Shown here: one piece after another, positions 17,025 to 23,346 of the stretch | Position numbering within the stretch: the first letter of the stretch is position 1 | Layout of the letters: every line of letters begins with the position of its first letter | Assembly (NCBI GenBank): GCA_963714145.1 | Contig: OY970235.1 | Coordinates: 9,858,001 to 9,922,000 of the forward strand | Source: JBBWZH01 sp035544115 | GTDB taxonomy: Bacteria; Actinomycetota; Actinomycetes; Mycobacteriales; CADCTP01 | Direction of reading: 5' to 3' | Length of the DNA: 64,000 nucleotides | Notes under the pieces: model-generated | The model's input: the letters and a program-made list of their open reading frames with translations, nothing else | Databases searched by the model: none | What the model was told of the DNA's origin: nothing | Translations under genes and position numbers: made by a program

Positions 17025-17064
17025 GCAGAGACATTCTGCAGAATCACTTTGCAGAATTGCTCTG
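17025..17064 (+). promoter_or_regulatory. Candidate ArsR-type autoregulatory operator
   Basis: The perfect 12-bp palindrome ATTCTGCAGAAT (17033-17044) is followed by TTGCAGAATTGCTCTGCG. GCAGA cores recur about every 12 bases from 17025. The array ends about 20 bases before the start of the ArsR-family gene, so occupancy would block its transcription. Confidence 0.5.
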
Positions 17065-17082
17065 CGGTCGTAGTGTGCGGTG

Positions 17083-17700
17083 ATGGTCAGCCCGGACTGG
17101 TTCGATCCGGACCGCGATGTCGTGCTCACCCCGAAGATGCTGCGCGGGCTGGTGCACCCGCTGCGGATGCGGCTGTTGCGGATGCTGCGCGAGGACGGCC
17201 CGTCGACCGCCAGCCGGCTGGGGGAGCGGATCGGCCAGTCCAGCGGGGTGACCAGCTACCACCTGCGCCAGCTCGCCGAGCAGGGCTTCATCGTCGAGGA
17301 CGCCGAGCGGGGCAACGGCCGCGACCGGTGGTGGCGGGCGGTGCACCGCTGGATGGCGTTCACCTTCCGCGACCCGGCCGATCCCGGTGACCCGGAGACG
17401 ATCGAGCAGGCCGAGCAGTTCATCCGGGCCGACGCCACCCAGGCATTCGAGCGGATGCTGCGCTATATCGACTCGATCGGCGCCCGCGGGCCGGCGGACC
17501 TGGCCACCGCGCCGTGGTCGTTCAGCAGCACCCCGCTGCGGCTGACCCCGGAGCAGGCGCGCGAGCTGGCCAACGAGGTGCACAACCTGGTCGGCCGTTA
17601 CCGGCGTGAGCCGGAGGATCCCGACCCGGCCCCGGGCACGGTCCGCGGGATGATCCAGTTCCAGGTGCTGCCGGACGACCTCCCCGAGGAGCACCAGTGA
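17083..17700 (+). CDS. ArsR-family winged-helix regulator
   Basis: A 205-residue protein; ATG 17083 is preferred, with GTG 17080 next to it. The winged helix spans residues about 18-90: KMLRGLVHPLRMRLLRMLRE, DGPSTASRLGERIGQSSGVT, SYHLRQLAEQGFIVEDAERG, then the wing RDRWWRAVHRWMAF. The C-terminal 110 residues are helical with no Cys metal site, as in ArsR-like regulators that control MFS exporters and are often annotated as helix-turn-helix domain protein. The gene ends at 17700, where a 108-bp tandem duplication begins, followed by an MFS transporter. The usual logic is repression of that exporter, relieved by its substrate. Confidence 0.88.
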   Translation: MVSPDWFDPDRDVVLTPKMLRGLVHPLRMRLLRMLREDGPSTASRLGERIGQSSGVTSYHLRQLAEQGFIVEDAERGNGRDRWWRAVHRWMAFTFRDPADPGDPETIEQAEQFIRADATQAFERMLRYIDSIGARGPADLATAPWSFSSTPLRLTPEQARELANEVHNLVGRYRREPEDPDPAPGTVRGMIQFQVLPDDLPEEHQ

Positions 17701-17912
17701 GTGCAGGTTGGCCGCGGCGGCGCCTGGACCGGCGTGACGCGCCCAGCGCGTCGCGGCGGGAAGGCGTCGACTTAGCGGCCGGCCGGAGCGAACCAGGAGA
17801 CACAGTGAGTGCAGGTTGGCCGCGGCGGCGCCTGGACCGGCGTGACGCGCCCAGCGCGTCGCGGCGGGAAGGCGTCGACTTAGCGGCCGGCCGGAGCGAA
17901 CCAGGAGACACA
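17697..17912 (+). repeat. Perfect 108-bp tandem duplication carrying its own ribosome-binding site and start
   Basis: Copies 17697-17804 and 17805-17912 are identical over 108 bases. Each begins with GTGAGTGCAGG and ends with CCAGGAGACACA, so the junction after every copy recreates AGGAGACACAGTGAG, a ribosome-binding site followed by GTG. The first copy starts at the stop codon of the ArsR gene, and the MFS start follows the second copy. A GACGCGC/GCGCGTC hairpin (three-base loop) lies inside each copy. The length is a multiple of three, so the frame stays open into the MFS gene and would encode two identical 36-residue, Arg-rich stretches if read from the first GTG. Confidence 0.95.
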
Positions 17913-19250
17913 GTGAGGCGCCGCTGGCCGCTGTACGGCTTGCTCGCCGGCTCGACGATCTCCTGGTTCGGCACCGCGATGACCGCGGTCGCGCTGCCCT
18001 GGCTGGTGCTGGTGGAGACCGGCTCGGCCAGCCGCACCGGCATCGTCGGCTTCGCCCAGATGGCGCCGTACGTGCTGCTGCACGCCACCGCCGGGCCGCT
18101 GGTCGACCGGTTCGGTGCCCGCCGGTCGGCGATCGGCGGGGACCTGGCCGCGGCCGCGCTGATCGCGGTGGTGCCCGGGCTGTACGCCGCCGGTCTGCTC
18201 GGGTTCGCCGCGCTGGCGGTGCTGGTGGGGTTGGCCGGTGGTGCCCGCGGGGTGGCCGACTGTGCCGCCAACCCGCTGATCCCGGCGACCGCGGTCCGCT
18301 GCGGCGTGCCGCTGGAGCGGGCCGCGGGGCTGGCCTCGTCCGGCAGCCGGGCCGGCATGCTGCTCGGCGCCCCGCTGGCCGGTGTGCTGATCGGCTGGAC
18401 CGACCCGGCGAACGTGCTGCTCGCCGACGCCGCGAGCTTCGCCCTCGCGGCCGTACTGGTGGCGTCGTCGGTGCCCCGGTCCACTCCGTCCGAAGTGGAC
18501 GGATCGGCCGAACCGCTGACGCTGCCGGCCTACCGGCGGCAGTTGGCGCAGGGGCTGCGGTTCCTGTGGGCCGACCGGCTGCTGATGGGGATCGTCACGA
18601 TGGTCGCGGTGACCAACCTGATCGACGTCGCGCTGGCCTCGGTGGTGCTGCCGGTCTGGGTCCGGGACGAGATCGGCAGCGCCGCCACCCTCGGCCTGAT
18701 CTTCGCCGTCGGCGACGCCGCCGCGCTGACCGGCATGCTGACCGCCAGTTGGCTCGGGCCGCGGCTGTCCCGGCGCTGGCTCTACTCGATCGGCTTCCTG
18801 GTCGGCGGCGCGCCGCGGTTCTTCGTCCTGGCCCTGGCCAGTTCGGTGCCGCCGGTGCTGGTCGTGGCCGCGATCGGCGGCATCGCCTCCGGGTCGCTCA
18901 ACCCGATCATCGGCGCGGTGTCCTACGAGCGGGTGCCGGCGCGGTTGCAGGCGCGGGTGCTCAGCGCGATCCGGGCCAGCGCCTGGGTGGGCATCCCGCT
19001 CGGGTCGCTGCTCGGTGGCCTGCTGGTGGCCGGGCTGGGCGTGCGCTGGACGCTGGCCGCGCTCGGCGCCGGCTACCTGCTGACCACGCTGGCGCCGTTC
19101 GTGTTCCCGGCCTGGCGCGGGCTGGAGCGGTCCGCTGCGCCGGCTGCCGCGGCACCACCGGCACCGGCGGTCGAAGCCGCGCCGGGGGCCGTCCTCGACG
19201 GCGGTGACCAGCCACCGGCGCGGCAGCCGGCCGGCCCCGCATCGCGGTGA
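17913..19250 (+). CDS. MFS transporter (exporter-type)
   Basis: About 445 residues from GTG 17913, preceded by AGGAGACACA. The frame is also open from 17697 through the 108-bp repeats, so a form with a 72-residue N-terminal extension is possible. Twelve hydrophobic segments start with LYGLLAGSTISWFGTAMTAV and continue with PWLVLVETGSASRTGIVGFA. GPLVDRFGARRSAIGGDLAA is the MFS loop 2-3 motif (GxLxDRxGxRR), a hallmark of MFS. The C-terminal 50 residues are a Pro/Ala-rich cytoplasmic tail. Being next to an ArsR regulator suggests a substrate-inducible efflux pump; the substrate is unknown. Confidence 0.88.
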   Translation: MRRRWPLYGLLAGSTISWFGTAMTAVALPWLVLVETGSASRTGIVGFAQMAPYVLLHATAGPLVDRFGARRSAIGGDLAAAALIAVVPGLYAAGLLGFAALAVLVGLAGGARGVADCAANPLIPATAVRCGVPLERAAGLASSGSRAGMLLGAPLAGVLIGWTDPANVLLADAASFALAAVLVASSVPRSTPSEVDGSAEPLTLPAYRRQLAQGLRFLWADRLLMGIVTMVAVTNLIDVALASVVLPVWVRDEIGSAATLGLIFAVGDAAALTGMLTASWLGPRLSRRWLYSIGFLVGGAPRFFVLALASSVPPVLVVAAIGGIASGSLNPIIGAVSYERVPARLQARVLSAIRASAWVGIPLGSLLGGLLVAGLGVRWTLAALGAGYLLTTLAPFVFPAWRGLERSAAPAAAAPPAPAVEAAPGAVLDGGDQPPARQPAGPASR

Positions 19251-19295
19251 CGCCGGGGCCTCCCGCGGGCCAGGCGACCTGCTCCGGTGTCGGGC

Positions 19296-19685
19296 CTAGC
19301 CGGGTGAGCTGTCGAGGTCGGGCGGGGTGAGTTGGCAGCGGCCGGCACGGCAGTTGGCGATGGTCCTGACGGTGGTCCGGCGGGCGCGGCGGAGTTCGGT
19401 GATCCTGCTGTCGATGCGGTCGATGACGGCTTCGAGGCGCCAGAGTTGGTTGTCGCAGGTGGCGGTGCCGGAATCGTGGTCGTGTAGCGCGTCGATGACC
19501 TCGTCGAGGGTGAAGCCGAGCTCCTGGAGGGTGCGGGCCATCCGGATGCGGTGTGTGGTGGCGTCGGTGTAGGTGCGGTAGCCCGACGGCCGGCGCTGCG
19601 GTGGCGGCAGGACGCCACGGCGTTCGTAGAAGCGGATGGTGTCGATGCTGACGCCGGTTGCCTCGGCCAGTTGCCCGATCCTCAT
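19296..19685 (-). CDS. MerR-family metal-responsive regulator
   Basis: A 129-residue protein from ATG 19685. The MerR winged helix is at residues 1-70 (RIGQLAEATGVSIDTIRFYE, RRGVLPPPQRRPSGYRTYTD), then a coiled dimerisation helix (LEAVIDRIDSRITELRRARR). Cys residues occur in the effector region (SGTATCDNQLW) and at the end (NCRAGRCQLTPPDLD), in positions where MerR, CadR and ZntR proteins bind metal. It faces a promoter with the long 20-bp spacer that MerR proteins activate by DNA distortion. The inducer is probably a soft or divalent metal; copper is plausible from the neighbourhood but not proven. Confidence 0.9.
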   Translation of the reverse strand: MRIGQLAEATGVSIDTIRFYERRGVLPPPQRRPSGYRTYTDATTHRIRMARTLQELGFTLDEVIDALHDHDSGTATCDNQLWRLEAVIDRIDSRITELRRARRTTVRTIANCRAGRCQLTPPDLDSSPG

Positions 19686-19704
19686 CCGCTCCACCCATCG
19701 CGAC

Positions 19705-19736
19705 TTGACTCTGGACTCGGGTCCAGAGTCTAGGGT
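19705..19736 (+). promoter_or_regulatory. MerR-type promoter/operator with 20-bp spacer
   Basis: TTGACT (-35, 19705-19710) and TAGGGT (-10, 19731-19736) are 20 bases apart. The spacer carries a perfect dyad, GACTCTGGAC (19707-19716) and GTCCAGAGTC (19721-19730), around TCGG. This is the textbook layout of a MerR-activated promoter. It sits between the merR-like gene and the divergent Cys-Cys protein gene. Confidence 0.85.
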
Positions 19737-19785
19737 CGTCGCGACCGGGCGGCCAGCGCCCGGGCTGAGCCGAAGGAGCGGAACC

Positions 19786-20256
19786 GTGGACATTCCCCCG
19801 GCGGGCACGCCGATCGTCTGCGACATGACCAGCGCCCCCGACACCCCGGCGGAGCGGATGGCGGAGTACCAGCGGTTGTTCGCCGCGGGGCTGGTCGGCC
19901 GGGAGCGCACCGGGCAGGGGGTCCGGTTCCGGTTCCGCGCCGAGCCGGGGCTGGAGGCGTGGGTGCGGGACCTGGCGGCGCGGGAGAAGGCCTGCTGCGG
20001 GTTCTTCGCCTTAGAGGTCACCCGGTCCGGCGGCGAGGTGTGGTGGGACATCGCGGTCGTCGACGACGAGAGCGCGCGGCTGATCCTGGCGGAGTTCTAT
20101 TCGCTGCCCGACACCGTCGCCGACGGCATCGACGCGTGGGAGGACCGGCTGGCGGCGCGGGGCCTGCGTTTCAGCCCGGGCCCGGTCCGCGGCCTCGAGC
20201 GGCAGCCCGGCCCCGCCGCGGCGGTGACCACACCGAGCGCGCCGCGGCAGGTCTGA
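19786..20256 (+). CDS. Conserved Cys-Cys protein under MerR-type promoter
   Basis: A 156-residue cytoplasmic protein from GTG 19786, with AAGGAGCG about six bases upstream. The sequence reads TPIVCDMTSAPDTPAERMAE, GQGVRFRFRAEPGLEAWVRD, then LAAREKACCGFFALEVTRSG and WWDIAVVDDESARLILAEFY. The Cys in IVCDMT and the vicinal pair in EKACCGFF are the only Cys residues and are good candidates for soft-metal binding. It resembles small actinobacterial proteins encoded next to MerR-type heavy-metal regulators. The biochemical role is unknown; a metal-binding or detoxification helper is inference from the promoter and the Cys pattern. The C-terminal 25 residues are low complexity. Confidence 0.75.
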   Translation: MDIPPAGTPIVCDMTSAPDTPAERMAEYQRLFAAGLVGRERTGQGVRFRFRAEPGLEAWVRDLAAREKACCGFFALEVTRSGGEVWWDIAVVDDESARLILAEFYSLPDTVADGIDAWEDRLAARGLRFSPGPVRGLERQPGPAAAVTTPSAPRQV

Positions 20257-20305
20257 ACCGGCGGCTGGGAAGCGCCCGGCCGCGACCCCGGCTCAGCTCG
20301 GCCGG

Positions 20306-22627
20306 TCAGCGGGCGTGCTGGGCGTTGAACCGGCGTAGCCGCAGGCTGTTGGTGACGACGAAGACGGAGCTGAACGCCATCGCGGCGCCGGCGATGAGCG
20401 GGTTGAGCAGGCCGGCGGCGGCCAGCGGCAGGGCGGCGACGTTGTAGGCGAAGGCCCAGAACAGGTTGCCCTTGATGGTGGCCAGGGTGCGGCGGGACAG
20501 CCGGATGGCGTCCGCGGCGGCGCGCAGGTCGCCGGTGACGAGGGTGAGGTCGGAGGCCTCGATCGCGACGTCGGTGCCGGTGCCGATGGCCAGGCCGAGG
20601 TCGGCCTGGGCCAGTGCGGCGGCGTCGTTGACGCCGTCGCCGACCATCGCGACAACCCGGCCGCCGGCCTGCAGTCGCCGGACCACGTCGACCTTGTCGG
20701 CCGGGAGGACCTCGGCGCGGACGTCGTCGATGCCGACCTGGGCGGCGACGGCCCGGGCGGTGCGGTCGTTGTCGCCGGTCAGCAGCACCGGGGTCAGGCC
20801 GAGGCCGCGCAGCGCCGCGATCGCCTCGGCGCTGGTCGGCTTGGCCGTGTCGGCGACGACCAGGACGCCGCGGGCGGCGCCGTCCCAGCCGGCGAACACC
20901 GGGGTACGGCCGGCCTGCTCGGCAGCCTGCCGGGCCTGGTCGAGGTCGTCGGGGACGGTCAGCGACAGCTCCGCGAGCAGGGCCGCGCGACCGACGACGG
21001 CGGTGCGACCGTCGACCACACCGGTGACGCCGAGCCCGGCGGTGCTGGCGAACGACTCGACCGCCGGCAGCGGCCCGGCCTCGGTCGCGGCGGCGGCGAT
21101 GGCCCGGGCGATGGGGTGTTCGGAGGCGTGTTCGAGCGCGCCGGCGACCCGCAGCACCTCGGCCCGGGCCTGGCCGGCGGCGGGGATGACGTCGACCAGG
21201 GCCATCTGGCCGGTGGTGATCGTGCCCGTCTTGTCCAGCACGATCGTGTCGACCCGGCGGGTGGACTCCAGGATCTGCGGTCCCCTGATCAGGATGCCGA
21301 GCTGGGCGCCGCGGCCGGTGCCGACCAGCAGTGCGGTCGGGGTGGCCAGGCCCAGCGCGCACGGGCAGGCGATGATCAGCACCGCGACCGCGGCGGCGAA
21401 CGCCTTCGCCGGGGCGGCCCCGGTCGCCAGCCAGCCGCCCAGGGTCGCCAGCGACAGGCCGATGACGACCGGGACGAACACGGCGGAGACCCGGTCGGCC
21501 AGCCGCTGCACCGGCGCCTTGCCGGACTGCGCCTCGGTGACCAGCCGGGCGATCTGGGCCAGCGCGGTGTCCGCGCCGACCCGGGTGGCGCGCACGACCA
21601 GCCGCCCGCCGGCGTTCACGGTCGCCCCGGCGACCTCGGCGCCCGGCCCGACCTCGACCGGCACCGACTCGCCGGTGAGCAGGCTCGCGTCGACCGCGGA
21701 GCTGCCGTCCTCGACCACACCGTCGGTGCCGATCTTCTCCCCGGGGCGGACGACGAACCGGTCGCCGACGGCGAGCTGGTCGACCGGGATCCGGGTCTCC
21801 ACCCCGGCCCGGAGCACGGCGACGTCCTTGGCGCCGAGGGCGAGCAGCGCCCGCAGCGCCGCGCCGGACCGACGCTTGGCGCGGGCCTCGAAGTACCGGC
21901 CCGCCACGATCAGCGTGGTGACCCCGGCGGCGACCTCCAGGTAGATCTCCGGCCCCCGGTCCGTGGACGGGACCAGCCGGAACGGCATCGTCATGCCCGG
22001 CTCGCCCGCGCCACCGGCGAACAGCGCCCACAGCGACCAGCCGAGCGCGGCCAGCACGCCGACCGAGATCAGCGTGTCCATCGTCGCCGCGCGGTGCCGG
22101 GCGTTGACCGCGGCGGCGCGGTGGAACGGCCAGCCGCCCCACACCACCACCGGCGCGGCCAGCGTGAGGGACAGCCACTGCCAGAACCGGAACTGCGCGG
22201 CCGGCACCATCGCCATGACCACCACCGGCACGGTCAGCACCGCGCACACCAGCAGCCGCTGCCGCAAGCTGTCGGCCTCGCCCCGGGCGGCCCCGGCCGC
22301 GGCCGGCTGGGCGCCGCCGGCCGGGGTGCCGCCGGCCTGGGTACCGCCGGCCGGGGCGGGCGGCGGCGGCAGCCGCGCGGTGTAGCCGGTCGCCTCGACG
22401 GTGGCGACCAGGTCGGCCGGGGTGGCCGCGACCGGCTGGTAGGTGACGGTGGCGGTCTCGGTGGCGAAGTTGACGGTCGCGGTGACCCCGTCCATCCGGT
22501 TCAGCTTCTTCTCGATCCGGGCCGCGCAGGACGCGCAGGTCATCCCGCCGACCTCGAGGTCGACCCGCGCCGTCGTGGCTGTGCCGCCGGCCGCGCCGCC
22601 GGCTGCCGGGCGGATGTCGCTGGTCAT
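20306..22627 (-). CDS. copA: Copper-exporting P1B-type ATPase
   Basis: A 773-residue protein from ATG 22627. One N-terminal HMA domain is at residues about 22-90 (VGGMTCASCAARIEKKLNRM, CxxC at GMTCASC). A Pro/Gly linker is followed by eight membrane helices. The transport site is IACPCALGLATPTALLVGTG with the CPC motif at Cys421-Cys423. The phosphorylation loop DKTGTITTGQMALV has Asp465, and the hinge GDGVNDAAALAQADLG lies late. HEHP-type ASEHPIARAIA is present in the nucleotide-binding domain. These features define Cu(+)-transporting P1B-1 ATPases, which pump copper out of the cytoplasm. It is the last gene of the csoR-copZ-copA run, 41 bases after copZ. Confidence 0.95.
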   Translation of the reverse strand: MTSDIRPAAGGAAGGTATTARVDLEVGGMTCASCAARIEKKLNRMDGVTATVNFATETATVTYQPVAATPADLVATVEATGYTARLPPPPAPAGGTQAGGTPAGGAQPAAAGAARGEADSLRQRLLVCAVLTVPVVVMAMVPAAQFRFWQWLSLTLAAPVVVWGGWPFHRAAAVNARHRAATMDTLISVGVLAALGWSLWALFAGGAGEPGMTMPFRLVPSTDRGPEIYLEVAAGVTTLIVAGRYFEARAKRRSGAALRALLALGAKDVAVLRAGVETRIPVDQLAVGDRFVVRPGEKIGTDGVVEDGSSAVDASLLTGESVPVEVGPGAEVAGATVNAGGRLVVRATRVGADTALAQIARLVTEAQSGKAPVQRLADRVSAVFVPVVIGLSLATLGGWLATGAAPAKAFAAAVAVLIIACPCALGLATPTALLVGTGRGAQLGILIRGPQILESTRRVDTIVLDKTGTITTGQMALVDVIPAAGQARAEVLRVAGALEHASEHPIARAIAAAATEAGPLPAVESFASTAGLGVTGVVDGRTAVVGRAALLAELSLTVPDDLDQARQAAEQAGRTPVFAGWDGAARGVLVVADTAKPTSAEAIAALRGLGLTPVLLTGDNDRTARAVAAQVGIDDVRAEVLPADKVDVVRRLQAGGRVVAMVGDGVNDAAALAQADLGLAIGTGTDVAIEASDLTLVTGDLRAAADAIRLSRRTLATIKGNLFWAFAYNVAALPLAAAGLLNPLIAGAAMAFSSVFVVTNSLRLRRFNAQHAR

Positions 22628-22668
22628 GGCTGGTTCCTTCGCCGTGTCGGTGCGGGAGTGCGGGCGGC

Positions 22669-22872
22669 TCAGCCGACGACGGCGTAGCCGGCCTCGTCGA
22701 CCGCGGCGTTGATCGCGGTGTCGTCGACGGCGTCGCCGGTGACGGTGACCGTCCGGGCGGCCAGGTCGACCGTGACGCCGGTGACGCCGGGAACCTTGCT
22801 GACCTCGCCGGTCACCGCGTGGACGCAGTGCTCGCAGGTCATGCCCTCGACCGTGTACGTACGGGCCGTCAT
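22669..22872 (-). CDS. copZ: Copper chaperone, HMA domain
   Basis: A 67-residue single-domain protein from ATG 22872, with AAGGAC upstream. TYTVEGMTCEHCVHAVTGEV carries the metal-binding GMTCxxC with Cys13 and Cys16, and the rest follows the beta-alpha-beta-beta-alpha-beta HMA fold (VPGVTGVTVDLAARTVTVTG, then INAAVDEAGYAVVG). It binds Cu(I) in the cytoplasm and hands it to CopA and the CsoR regulator. It lies between csoR and copA in one apparent operon. Confidence 0.93.
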   Translation of the reverse strand: MTARTYTVEGMTCEHCVHAVTGEVSKVPGVTGVTVDLAARTVTVTGDAVDDTAINAAVDEAGYAVVG

Positions 22873-22930
22873 CGTTCTGTCCTTTCTGGACGGATGGGGT
22901 GCAATGGTCACAGGCCGGCGGGGAAGCCGG

Positions 22931-23212
22931 TTATGAGCGGACCAGGCGGCGTACCGCCGCGGCCGCTTCGGTGATCTTGTCGTCGGCGTCCGGCCCACCG
23001 GCCGTGATCGCCTCCTGTACGCAGTGCCGCAGGTGCCCCTCCAGCAGGGTCAGCGCGACGGCCTCCAGCGCCCGGGTGGCCGCGGAGATCTGGGTGAGCA
23101 CGTCGATGCAGTACGTGTCCTCCTCGACCATCCGCTGCAGCCCGCGGATCTGTCCCTCGATCCGGCGCAGCCGCTTGCCCAGCGCCTGCTTGTCCTGCGT
23201 GTACCCGCGCAT
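22931..23212 (-). CDS. csoR: Copper-sensing repressor CsoR
   Basis: A 93-residue all-helical protein from ATG 23212. KQALGKRLRRIEGQIRGLQR is the DNA-contacting first helix. The Cu(I) ligands are all present: Cys35 (EDTYCIDVL), His60 and Cys64 (LEGHLRHCVQEA), the C-H-C set that separates CsoR from the formaldehyde- and nickel-type relatives. It represses the copper genes when apo and releases DNA on Cu(I) binding. A matching operator lies 36 bases upstream of its start, so it should control its own operon with copZ and copA. Confidence 0.93.
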   Translation of the reverse strand: MRGYTQDKQALGKRLRRIEGQIRGLQRMVEEDTYCIDVLTQISAATRALEAVALTLLEGHLRHCVQEAITAGGPDADDKITEAAAAVRRLVRS

Positions 23213-23247
23213 CACAACCTCCCGCTCGCCGTCCGCCGCCACCACGG

Positions 23248-23262
23248 TACCCGGCGGGGGTA
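23248..23262 (-). promoter_or_regulatory. CsoR-type operator upstream of csoR-copZ-copA
   Basis: TACCCGGCGGGGGTA is a G-tract/C-tract palindrome with TACCC/GGGTA ends, as in actinobacterial CsoR operators. It lies just upstream of the csoR start. A 9-base CGGCCCGTC unit is repeated three times right after it (23272-23298). Confidence 0.75.
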
Positions 23263-23346
23263 TGGACTGCCCGGCCCGTCCGGCCCGTCCGGCCCGTCCG
23301 GCCCGGCCGGGCCTGGTCGAAGGGCCGGGGCCCGGCGCCGGCCGGG

